Below are positions 16,940 through 23,648 of a stretch of 25,638 nucleotides of DNA, piece after piece. This DNA is from Acidobacteriota bacterium. Lineage in GTDB: Bacteria > Acidobacteriota > Terriglobia > Terriglobales > Acidobacteriaceae. The position numbers and the translations under genes are program-made. Each line of letters starts with the position of its first letter. Position 1 is the stretch's first letter. The stretch covers positions 1-25,638 of the forward strand of contig JAGWML010000013.1 in the NCBI GenBank assembly GCA_028873155.1, read 5' to 3'. The notes beneath the pieces were generated by a model that did not search any database, was not told the origin of the DNA, and saw only the letters and a list, made by a program, of their open reading frames with translations.

Positions 16940-18178
16940 TCAGGCCTGGAGGGGCCGGGCTGCCACGCGACCGACGCCGCGCAGGAGGGCTTTGATGGGC
17001 CAGCGGTCCTCGGCATCCGGGAAGAAGATCTCGCCCACGCGGCGGGCCTCGGGCCGGTAGTACCAGCGCTTGAGAAGGGCCATGTGGCCCTGCCGCTCGG
17101 TCGGCGAAGGGGCTGAGGGCTCCAGGGCAAGCTCCGCCAGCACGGCTTCCATGCGCTCTTCGATTACGGCGCGTGCGGGGCGGGGCGCGGCCTCCGGCGA
17201 CCTCTCGGGCAGGGCTTCGAGGGCAACGGGTTGCGCGAAGAGCGAGCTCGAGCCTGACTGCTCGTTCTGGATGCGCATGCCGAGGGTGGAGAAGAGGGCA
17301 GGCCCGCTGAGACGGCCGCCGTCAAACGAAAACACGGCGACGGAGTCCGGTTCGGCGGCGGCTTGCAGGATCACCGCGCGGAGGCGGCTCACGGGGCGGA
17401 CGAGATCAGGGGCCAGCGCCCGCACGCTCTCCACGCGCTGCACCTGAGCATGCAGGGTGGCGGCGGCTTCAAACTCCAGCGCAGCGGAGGCGGCTTCGCG
17501 CTCCGTGCGCAGCGTTACGAGCCGGGTCTCGCCGCGCGTTGCAAGAAAGCCTTCGACGGCGGCGGCTTCTTCAGCGTAGCGCTGGTCCGTGCAGCCTTTG
17601 TAGCAGGGCGCGAGGCACATCTTCATCTCGGAATAAACGCAGCCGGGATGGCTGGGGTCGGGGTGCAGGTCGTCGATGCAGCGGCGCAGCAGAAAGAGCT
17701 TCAGTGCCTCGTCCACATAGCGCTCTGCCGCGGCGCGGGATGCGAAGGGACCGTAGGACCAATCGGCTTCGCGCAGGCTGGGGCGGTGCGTCACCACCAC
17801 GCGCGGATAGGCATTGCTGCCGAGGAAGCGGACGAAGGCGGGCGCGCGCAGGTGCATCCGCTCGAGGGACTTCGTCCCGTAGACCTTTTGGAGAAGTCCA
17901 AACTGCAGAAGGAGCGACTCGAACTCCGAGCCGGTCAGCCGCCACTCGATGCGGCGCACGCGCCCGGCCAGTTGCAGCCTTCTGGGATGCTTCTCCGAAG
18001 GGATGAGGAGGCGCTCGAGACGCGCACGCAGGTTGGGCGTGCGGCCGATATAGGGCTCCGCGTGCGCCTCCGCGCCATAGAGTGCAAAGACAGCGGCTGC
18101 ATGCGGAAGCTGCGCCAGAGCAGCGCGGGCATCGGCCGGATCAAAGAGCAGCGACTGCATGGAAAGCGCCGCTTGCAT
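16940..18178 (-). CDS. UvrC-like GIY-YIG protein lacking the RNase H-like half
   Basis: Homologue of the N-terminal part of excinuclease subunit UvrC. The 412 residues show a GIY-YIG-like region (about 29-95: AVFALYG, PYIGRTPNLRARL, SEFESLLLQ), a UvrC-type YGPFAS segment (142-147), four cysteines (167, 180, 188, 192) in the iron-sulfur pattern CX12CX7CX3C with CLAPC, and a UVR (UvrB-binding) motif with ALEFEAAATLHAQ around 233-245. It ends where UvrC would enter its RNase H-like 5'-nuclease and HhH domains; UvrC is about 600 residues. The first Tyr of GIY is Phe, so nuclease activity is uncertain. It begins 2 bp after the pmbA stop, so both are probably co-transcribed. It could be a Cho-like alternative 3'-incision enzyme or a regulatory paralogue. 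A full uvrC is expected elsewhere. Confidence 0.83.
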   Translation of the reverse strand: MQAALSMQSLLFDPADARAALAQLPHAAAVFALYGAEAHAEPYIGRTPNLRARLERLLIPSEKHPRRLQLAGRVRRIEWRLTGSEFESLLLQFGLLQKVYGTKSLERMHLRAPAFVRFLGSNAYPRVVVTHRPSLREADWSYGPFASRAAAERYVDEALKLFLLRRCIDDLHPDPSHPGCVYSEMKMCLAPCYKGCTDQRYAEEAAAVEGFLATRGETRLVTLRTEREAASAALEFEAAATLHAQVQRVESVRALAPDLVRPVSRLRAVILQAAAEPDSVAVFSFDGGRLSGPALFSTLGMRIQNEQSGSSSLFAQPVALEALPERSPEAAPRPARAVIEERMEAVLAELALEPSAPSPTERQGHMALLKRWYYRPEARRVGEIFFPDAEDRWPIKALLRGVGRVAARPLQA

Positions 18179-18180
18179 GG

Positions 18181-19575
18181 TCAGGCTCCAGCGATGGTCA
18201 TGCTGTCGATGCGCAGTGTGGGCGAAGCCACGGCGCCGCGGAATTCAAGATCGTTGCCGATGGCGGTGATGTTGCGGAGCATCTCTTTCAGGTTGCCGGC
18301 GATGGTGACTTCTTCGACCGCGTGGGTCAACTGGCCATTTTCGATCCAGAGGCCCGTGGCGCCACGCGAGTAGTCGCCGGTGACGATGTTGGTGCCAAAG
18401 CCCATGAGGCTGGTGACGTAGAGGCCGGATTGGACCTCGGCGATCATCTCTTCCGGAGTTTGCTTTCCGGGCCGGAGATACAGGTTGCCGCAGCCGATGC
18501 CGGGCGTGCCTGCGAGTCCGCGCGAGGCGTTGTGGGTGGACTGCATGCCGAGCTTGCGGGCGGTGTAGGTGTTCAACAGATAGCTGCGCAGGACGCCATC
18601 CTGCACAACGACGGTGCGGCGGGAGGGCAGGCCCTCGCCGTCGAAGGGCGAGGTGCCAAAGCCGCCGACGCCGGAGGGCAGCAGCATGATGTTGTCGTCG
18701 AGGATGGTGACGGCTGGCGCGGCGATGGCTTCGTCCAGCTTTCCGGCGAGGAAGGAAGCGCCGCGCCAGATGACGTCGCCGGAGGCCGCTTCGAAGATTG
18801 ACCCGATGAGCGAGCGGGCGATCTCGGGTGCAAAAACGATGGGCGCCTGCTGCGTGGGCACGCGGCGGGCGCCGAGCCTGCGCAGGGCGCGCCGTGCGGC
18901 TTCGCGGCCCACGGACTCGGGCGATTCGAGATCGGCCATGCGCCGCGCGCTGGACCACCAGGCATCGCGCTGCATGGCGCCGTTGGCATCCACGGCCAGC
19001 GGAGAGACGGAGATGCCTGCGTAGCTGGTGCGATAGCTGCCGGCGAAGCCGCGCGAGTTGACCAGGACTTTGCTTCCTGTGGCGGCGTCAAAGCTGGCGC
19101 CGTTGGAGTTGGCGATGCGCGGGTCGGCGGCGAGGGCCGCGGCCTCAGCGCGCCGCGCCCACTCGATGCGCTCGGAGCTGGGCAGCGAGTAGACATCGTC
19201 GAAGTAGAGATGGAGATCGCCGTCGATGGACCCGAACTCGCCGGCATCCGGAAGGCCGGTGAAGGGGTCTTCCTCGGTGACATGCGCGAGGGCCAATGCG
19301 CCCTCCACAAGCTGGCGAATGCCGCCGGGCGTGAGATCGCTGGTCGAGGTGGAGGCGGAACGCGTGCCGAGGAAGACGCGCAGACCGAGAGCGCGCGAGC
19401 CGGATTCGGTGAGCGTTTCCACCTGGCCCATGCGCACGTTCACGCTGAACTCATCGCCTTCGCGCGCCACGGCTTCGGCGTCGGTGGCGCCACCCTTGAT
19501 GGCCCGGGCAACCACATCGGCGGCGAGAGTTGCGAGGTCGGCTTCGACGGCCTGTTGCAGATCGCTTTCCAACAT
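18181..19575 (-). CDS. pmbA: TldE/PmbA metalloprotease subunit
   Basis: Partner subunit of the TldD/TldE heterodimeric zinc protease, which trims unfolded peptides (known for microcin B17 maturation and CcdA turnover in E. coli). 464 residues with family segments: MGQVETLTESGSRALGLRVF near the N-terminus, TSTSDLTPGG, DDIYSL-like DDVYSLPSSE, the central NSNGASFDAATGSKVLVNSRGF, LLPSGVGGFGTSPFDGEG, and the C-terminal MGFGTNIVTGDYSRGATGLWIENG. As expected for TldE it has no HExxxH; that lies in TldD. The ATG at 19575 is chosen over an upstream Arg-rich extension. It directly follows a -10-like box without a Shine-Dalgarno. tldD lies 1.7 kb upstream on the same strand, separated by three opposite-strand genes. 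uvrC-like follows after 2 bp. Confidence 0.95.
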   Translation of the reverse strand: MLESDLQQAVEADLATLAADVVARAIKGGATDAEAVAREGDEFSVNVRMGQVETLTESGSRALGLRVFLGTRSASTSTSDLTPGGIRQLVEGALALAHVTEEDPFTGLPDAGEFGSIDGDLHLYFDDVYSLPSSERIEWARRAEAAALAADPRIANSNGASFDAATGSKVLVNSRGFAGSYRTSYAGISVSPLAVDANGAMQRDAWWSSARRMADLESPESVGREAARRALRRLGARRVPTQQAPIVFAPEIARSLIGSIFEAASGDVIWRGASFLAGKLDEAIAAPAVTILDDNIMLLPSGVGGFGTSPFDGEGLPSRRTVVVQDGVLRSYLLNTYTARKLGMQSTHNASRGLAGTPGIGCGNLYLRPGKQTPEEMIAEVQSGLYVTSLMGFGTNIVTGDYSRGATGLWIENGQLTHAVEEVTIAGNLKEMLRNITAIGNDLEFRGAVASPTLRIDSMTIAGA

Positions 19576-19581
19576 AGCTTC

Positions 19582-19590
19582 ACAGTAGCA
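19582..19590 (-). promoter_or_regulatory. candidate extended -10 promoter element of pmbA
   Basis: TGCTACTGT on the minus strand: an extended -10 (TGn) with hexamer TACTGT ending six bases before the ATG at 19575. With the usual distance, transcription would start at the A of the ATG, giving a leaderless mRNA. No recognisable -35 and no Shine-Dalgarno. Prediction only. Confidence 0.45.
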
Positions 19591-19650
19591 AAGTCTGCGT
19601 GGGCGCCGCGCAGATCCGCGCAAGGGTCACATCGCCGGAGGCTGTGAATT

Positions 19651-19659
19651 TGCTATGGT
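19651..19659 (+). promoter_or_regulatory. candidate extended -10 promoter of the Sel1-repeat gene
   Basis: TGCTATGGT, an extended -10 with hexamer TATGGT, lies 26 bp before the ATG at 19686. A GAGG Shine-Dalgarno follows at about 19675-19678, eight bases or so before the ATG, so this transcript would have a normal short leader. The -35 region is poor. It is divergent from the pmbA element. Confidence 0.45.
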
Positions 19660-19685
19660 GGAATGGTTTGGACGAGGCGGTATGC

Positions 19686-20567
19686 ATGCGGACCATCGGA
19701 TTGTTTTGCTGTGGAGTGGCGATGAGCGCGGGGATTGTGGCCGGCGCGCAGATCAGGAAGATCGACCCCACGCTGCTGGGCCGGGCGACGGCGGGCGATG
19801 CTGCCGCGCAGTATCAGGTGGGCATGGCGTATGCGACGGGCAAGGGCGTTCCCATCGATGACACGCAGGCCGCGGCATGGTTTGAGAAGGCCGGAGGGCA
19901 GGGCGAGAAGCAGGCGCAGTATCAGCTGGGCATTCTGTTTCACAACGGCGAGGGAGTGGCGCAGAGCGATGCGCAGGCGGCGGAGTGGTTCCGGCGCGCG
20001 GCCGACCAGGGGGTTGCCGAGGCGCAACTGGCGCTGGGCGAGCTCTACGACCATGGGCAGGGCGTGCCGCAGGACTATGTGAAAGCCGCGGAGTGGTACT
20101 CCAAGGCGGCCGCGCAGGGCAACAGCGAAGCGCAGTACAACATGGGCACGCTGAGCGAGCGCGGCCTGGGCGTGCCGCAGAACTATGCGCAGGCGCTTGT
20201 CTACTACCACGAAGCCGCGCTGCAGGGCAACGCGGGCGCGGAGTTCAACCTAGGGCTGCTCTACGACAACGGCCAGGGAGTGGATCAGGATTATGCGCAG
20301 GCGGCGGTCTGGTACAACAAGGCCGCGGAGCAGGGTCTGGCGCGCGCGCAGTACAACCTGGGGTCGATGTTTGCCTCGGGTCAGGGCGTGGCTCGGGACC
20401 TGATGGAGGCCTACAAGTGGCTGGCGCTGGCGGCGGAGAACTGGATCGGGGCGCGGCAGGAGCAGGCGGCGCGGGCCCGCGACAACGTGGCCGCGCGGCT
20501 GACGCCGGCAGAGCTGTTTGATGCGCAGAGCCGGGTCACGAAGTGGAAGGCGGCGCATCGGCAATAG
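19686..20567 (+). CDS. secreted Sel1-repeat (TPR-like) protein
   Basis: 293-residue exported protein with an N-terminal signal peptide (about 1-21, ending IVAGA before QIRK) and six consecutive 36-residue Sel1-like repeats, about residues 37-252. Each runs from G-x-x-x-A-Q-Y through LG, the GxGV turn and AAxWYxKAAxQ. The last repeat (MEAYKWLALAAEN) and a ~40-residue Ala/Arg-rich C-terminus form the cap. Such superhelical scaffolds bind partner proteins in the periplasm; the partner is unknown. The ATG at 19686 is preferred to the longer frame from 19599 because it gives a signal peptide and has a GAGG ribosome site. The two Cys in the signal region do not form a convincing lipobox. It sits alone on the + strand beside the toxin-antitoxin pair, between the two Tld genes. 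Confidence 0.9.
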   Translation: MRTIGLFCCGVAMSAGIVAGAQIRKIDPTLLGRATAGDAAAQYQVGMAYATGKGVPIDDTQAAAWFEKAGGQGEKQAQYQLGILFHNGEGVAQSDAQAAEWFRRAADQGVAEAQLALGELYDHGQGVPQDYVKAAEWYSKAAAQGNSEAQYNMGTLSERGLGVPQNYAQALVYYHEAALQGNAGAEFNLGLLYDNGQGVDQDYAQAAVWYNKAAEQGLARAQYNLGSMFASGQGVARDLMEAYKWLALAAENWIGARQEQAARARDNVAARLTPAELFDAQSRVTKWKAAHRQ

Positions 20568-20594
20568 CCCATCCGAGCCATTGGCCGAGGGTGA

Positions 20595-20626
20595 TTTGAT
20601 TGCAATATAAATATGGATATAATTGA
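20595..20626 (+). promoter_or_regulatory. AT-rich promoter and possible operator of the toxin-antitoxin pair
   Basis: A sharp AT-rich island in GC-rich surroundings. TTGATT (20596-20601) and a consensus TATAAT (20618-20623) are 16 bp apart; a second box TATAAA lies at 20606-20611. CAATATA and TATAATTG form an imperfect inverted repeat over the boxes, a plausible site for autoregulation by the HTH antitoxin. The start codon at 20627 is so close to TATAAT that the mRNA may be leaderless or start from the upstream box. Confidence 0.6.
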
Positions 20627-20953
20627 ATGAAGTCAGTTCTATTTCTTGGCGATTCGTTACGGGCGATCAAAGAGTTTCCGCAGGAGGCACGCCAGGCCGC
20701 CGGATACCAGCTTCGCAGGGTGCAGGAAGGCAAGGCGCCGGACGATTTCAAGCCAATGCCTTCTGTGGGGAGCGGTGTGGAAGAGATCCGGATCTGGGAG
20801 AGCAGCGGAACCTACCGGGTTATTTATATGGCAAGGCTGGATGACCGAGTGGCCGTGTTGCATGCATTTCAAAAGAAGACGCAGCGAACGGCGATTCGCG
20901 AGATTGAGACAGCCCGAAAACGGCTGCGGCAGTGGAAGCGAGGTGAGTTGTGA
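20627..20953 (+). CDS. RelE/HigB-type toxin, phage-derived Gp49-like family
   Basis: 108-residue toxin of a type II toxin-antitoxin pair, Gp49-like/HigB group of the RelE superfamily, expected to cut mRNA on translating ribosomes. Diagnostic sequence: GSGVEEIRIWESSGTYRVIYMARLDD style strands in the middle (about 48-73), then VAVLHAFQKKTQ and IREIETARKRL, the family's conserved C-terminal F-x-KK-T pattern and helix. Length is standard and it looks intact. Toxin-first order with a 4-bp overlap (GTGA) with the antitoxin gene is typical of HigBA. The gene is preceded by an AT-rich promoter unlike its neighbours, consistent with horizontal acquisition. Activity is inferred from family only. Confidence 0.9.
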   Translation: MKSVLFLGDSLRAIKEFPQEARQAAGYQLRRVQEGKAPDDFKPMPSVGSGVEEIRIWESSGTYRVIYMARLDDRVAVLHAFQKKTQRTAIREIETARKRLRQWKRGEL

Positions 20954-21237
20954 AAGCGGTTGCGAAGAACGCATTTGCGAATGTGTGGGATGCCATTGCG
21001 GACACGCCGGAGGAAGCAGCCAACTTGAACCTGCGCTATGAGCTGATGGAAAAGATCGCGCGAATTATTCGCCAAAAAGGATGGACGCAGGCGGAGGCGG
21101 CGGCCCGCTGCGGAGTCTCGCAGCCGCGCGTCAACGACCTGCTGCGCGGACGCATCGCGCGCTTTTCAATCGACGCGCTGGTGAACATTGCGGCTGCGCT
21201 GGGAAGAAAGGTAAAGCTGAAGCTCGAGGCGGCCTGA
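20950..21237 (+). CDS. HigA-like XRE-family antitoxin
   Basis: 95-residue partner of the preceding toxin. A short N-terminal segment (NAFANVWDAIADTPEEAANLN), of the kind found in this antitoxin group, leads into helices and a helix-turn-helix at about 46-66 (TQAEAAARCGVSQPRVNDLLRG). The FSIDALVNIAAALGRKVKLKL ending is characteristic of the HigA2/HTH_37 group. It should neutralise the toxin and repress the shared promoter. The start is GTG at 20950 overlapping the toxin TGA (GTGA), with AGGTGA four bases upstream as ribosome site. It ends 31 bp before the convergent tldD stop. Only a weak AGGG/CCCT hairpin without a T-tract lies between them. Confidence 0.92.
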   Translation: MKAVAKNAFANVWDAIADTPEEAANLNLRYELMEKIARIIRQKGWTQAEAAARCGVSQPRVNDLLRGRIARFSIDALVNIAAALGRKVKLKLEAA

Positions 21238-21268
21238 GGTGAATTGAAGGGTTTTTACGCCCTCTGTG

Positions 21269-22735
21269 CTAGCGTCCTGTGCCGCCGACGGTCATGCGGT
21301 CGAGCTTGATGGTGGGCATGCCCACGCCGACGGGAACGCTCTGGCCATTCTTGCCGCAGGTGCCGATGCCCTCATCGAGCTTGAGGTCGTGGCCCACCAT
21401 GGAGACATACTTGAGCGCTTCTGGCCCGTTGCCGATGAGGGTGGCGTCGCGCACGGGCGCGGTGATTTTGCCGTCTTCGATCAGATAGGCCTCGGATGCC
21501 GAGAAGACAAACTTGCCGTTGGTGATGTCCACCTGCCCGCCGCCGAAGTTGACGGCGTAGAGGCCGCGCTTGACGCTGCGGACGATGTCCTCCGGCTCAT
21601 CGTTGCCGGCGAGCATGTAGGTGTTGGTCATGCGCGGCATGGGGATGGACTGATAGTTTTCGCGGCGGCCTGAGCCGGTGTTGGCCATGCCCATCAGCCG
21701 GGTGGAGAGCTTGTCGGAGAGATAACCCTTGAGTACGCCGCCTTCAATCAGCACTGTCTCCTGCGTTGCGGTGCCTTCGTCGTCCACATTGAGCGAGCCG
21801 CGGCGGCCGGCCATGGTTCCGTTGTCCACGACGGTGACTTTGGGGCTGGCGACGGGCTGGCCGATCAATCCCGAAAACGCCGAGGTCTTTTTTCGATTGA
21901 AGTCGGCTTCGAGGCCGTGGCCGACGGCTTCATGCAGGAGGATGCCGGGCCATCCTGGTCCGAGGACGACTTCCATCTCACCGGCGGGCGCGGCGACGGC
22001 GCCAAGCTGCAACACGGCTCCGCGCGCGGCTTCGCGGGCAAGGTGCTCGGGGCTCTTGTTGCCGGTAAATTGATCGAGTCCCGCGCGGCCGCCGCCACCG
22101 GCGGAGCCTTTGGTGGAAAGCGCCCCCTCTTTCGCGATGACAAAGACATTCAAGCGGCAGAGGGGCTGGGTGTCGCTGGCGAATGCGCCGTCGGATGCGG
22201 CAACGAGAATGCGGCGCAGTTCCTCGCTGTATCCGGCGCGGACCTGGACGATGCGGGAATCGAAGGCGCGCGCGGCGCGGTCGGCGCGCAGGATGAGCTC
22301 GAGGCGCGCGGCGAGGTCGAGGTCGAACCCGCCGGTGGGCATGGGGTAGAGGCTGGGCGCAGGGGTTTCCACAAAGCCCTGCACGGGCTGCTTTGCGGGC
22401 CCGGAGGCGATGAGCGCGGCGGTGCGCGCGGCGTGCAGCAGGCGCTCGGGGCTCAGGTTGTCGGTGTAGGCGTAGCCGGTGCGCTCGCCGCTGAGGACGC
22501 GGATGCCGCACCCGGCGCTGGTTCCCTGGCTGGCCGACTTGACGATCTGCTCGTCCACGCCGAGCGATGTCGAAGTGACGGATTCGAAATAGAGATCGGC
22601 GTAGTCGCCGCCCGCGGAAAGGGCTTCGCCGAGGCAGCGCTCGAGCAGGCGCTCAGTGATGCCGAACTTCTCAAAGAAGTAGCGATTGTGGCCTGAATGC
22701 GGAGTCGGTTGGGGGAGATCAGCCGGAGTGGTCAT
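21269..22735 (-). CDS. tldD: TldD zinc metalloprotease subunit
   Basis: Catalytic subunit of the TldD/TldE protease. The 488 residues carry the zinc motif HEAVGH (268-273) within HEAVGHGLEAD, and GTCGKNGQ near 458-465, whose Cys460 corresponds to the third zinc ligand described for E. coli TldD. Other family segments include AGCGIRVLSGERTGYAYTD (about 74-92), TVVDNGTMAGRRGSLNVDDEGT, SGRRENYQSIPMPRMTN and the C-terminal VGMPTIKLDRMTVGGT. Full length. The start at 22735 has GGAG five bases upstream, and TACACT on the minus strand just beyond may be its -10 box. It faces the toxin-antitoxin pair tail to tail. Its partner pmbA lies on the same strand beyond the Sel1/toxin-antitoxin insert, so the two appear to use separate promoters. 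Confidence 0.97.
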   Translation of the reverse strand: MTTPADLPQPTPHSGHNRYFFEKFGITERLLERCLGEALSAGGDYADLYFESVTSTSLGVDEQIVKSASQGTSAGCGIRVLSGERTGYAYTDNLSPERLLHAARTAALIASGPAKQPVQGFVETPAPSLYPMPTGGFDLDLAARLELILRADRAARAFDSRIVQVRAGYSEELRRILVAASDGAFASDTQPLCRLNVFVIAKEGALSTKGSAGGGGRAGLDQFTGNKSPEHLAREAARGAVLQLGAVAAPAGEMEVVLGPGWPGILLHEAVGHGLEADFNRKKTSAFSGLIGQPVASPKVTVVDNGTMAGRRGSLNVDDEGTATQETVLIEGGVLKGYLSDKLSTRLMGMANTGSGRRENYQSIPMPRMTNTYMLAGNDEPEDIVRSVKRGLYAVNFGGGQVDITNGKFVFSASEAYLIEDGKITAPVRDATLIGNGPEALKYVSMVGHDLKLDEGIGTCGKNGQSVPVGVGMPTIKLDRMTVGGTGR

Positions 22736-22841
22736 GCTGGCTCCAGTGTACGCTGGCCGCGGACGGCGGCCTGACGGCGGGCGAGCCCCGTTCCTGTCTT
22801 GGCACCCGCACTTTAGGCACCTGTTGGAGGGTGTCCGATCA

Positions 22842-22850
22842 TGCTACATT
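22842..22850 (+). promoter_or_regulatory. candidate extended -10 promoter of the small His-rich protein gene
   Basis: TGCTACATT, an extended -10 with hexamer TACATT, ends six bases before the ATG at 22857, so the predicted transcript starts at the ATG. TTGGAG (22824-22829) is a weak -35 candidate at 15 bp. No Shine-Dalgarno lies between box and start. Confidence 0.45.
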
Positions 22851-22856
22851 CGGGCC

Positions 22857-23045
22857 ATGAGGAAGTTGATTGCCGCCGCAGTTCTGTCGATGGTCTTTGC
22901 CGCCCCTGCCTTCGCCACGCAGCATGCAGCGAAGCATCCCAAGGCGGCTCACGCCACAAATCCGTATATCAAGCATCCGGCTAAACACCACGTCGATCAC
23001 GCGATGAAGCACAAGCATCGCTTCTGGCCTTTCCACAAGAAGTAG
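22857..23045 (+). CDS. small secreted His/Lys-rich protein
   Basis: 62-residue product of no family I recognise. Residues 1-20 form a clear signal peptide (MRK, hydrophobic core, APAFA before TQH). The 42-residue mature part has 10 His and 8 Lys with a single Asp and no Cys, and ends RFWPFHKK. It should be strongly basic and could bind metal ions or polyanions such as nucleic acid or cell-surface polysaccharide; this is inference from composition. A longer frame from 22686 exists but would overlap the tldD 5' end and bury the signal peptide, so the ATG at 22857 is preferred. It stands 58 bp before the YfiT-like gene on the same strand. Confidence 0.75.
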   Translation: MRKLIAAAVLSMVFAAPAFATQHAAKHPKAAHATNPYIKHPAKHHVDHAMKHKHRFWPFHKK

Positions 23046-23103
23046 ACTTGCCGAATACGGCGACCGCACAGACGTTTGCAGTGCCGGCGCCCAGGATCTT
23101 TCC

Positions 23104-23637
23104 ATGTCCGATCTCGACACACTTCGTTTTCCTATCGGCAGGTTTGCCCTGCCCGACAGCGCCGACGCTGCAACGCGCGCGGCGCAGATGGAGACGCTGC
23201 GCGCGTTGCCGGAGCGGTTGTGTGCCGCGGTGGCCGGCCTGAACGCGGCGCAGACTGACACGCCGTATCGCGATGGCGGCTGGACGGTGCGCCAGGTGGT
23301 GCATCATCTGGCGGACAGTCATGCGAATTCGTTTATTCGCTTCAAGCTGGCGCTGACCGAAGATTGGCCGACGATCAAGGCCTATGACGAGGCGGCGTGG
23401 GCCGAGCTGGCAGACAGCCGCGCCTTGCCGATGGATGTGTCACTGCAACTGCTTGACAGCCTGCACCGGCGCTGGGTTGCGGTGCTTGAGTCCATGGGTG
23501 ATGCGGACTTTGAGAAGGGCTACGTGCATCCGAAGATGGGACGGCAGAGCCTTGCGGCCGCGCTTGCGCTGTACGCGTGGCACTCACGCCACCACACCGC
23601 GCACATCACGAATCTGCGCGCGAGGATGGGCTGGTAG
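23104..23637 (+). CDS. YfiT-like metal-dependent hydrolase/transferase of the DinB superfamily
   Basis: 177-residue four-helix-bundle metalloprotein. The sequence closely follows the YfiT group: LRFPIGRF at the N-terminus, GGWTVRQVVHHLADSHANS (about 59-76) and AWHSRHHTAHI (159-168) place metal-binding histidines at 67, 160 and 164, and IRFKLALTED and PTIKAYDE lie between. In Bacillus YfiT-type proteins are linked to thiol (bacillithiol) transfer, while the family name reflects a hydrolase guess; which applies here is unknown. Full length. The ATG at 23104 has AGGATC about eight bases upstream. The nuclease-like gene starts 11 bp after its stop, so the two are probably co-transcribed and may act together. 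Confidence 0.9.
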   Translation: MSDLDTLRFPIGRFALPDSADAATRAAQMETLRALPERLCAAVAGLNAAQTDTPYRDGGWTVRQVVHHLADSHANSFIRFKLALTEDWPTIKAYDEAAWAELADSRALPMDVSLQLLDSLHRRWVAVLESMGDADFEKGYVHPKMGRQSLAAALALYAWHSRHHTAHITNLRARMGW

Positions 23638-23648
23638 GCGTTGCGTCG

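Noticed and set aside
21249..21264. Possible terminator between the antitoxin and tldD (AGGG...CCCT)
   Set aside because: Stem is only about 4-5 bp and no T-tract follows on either strand.
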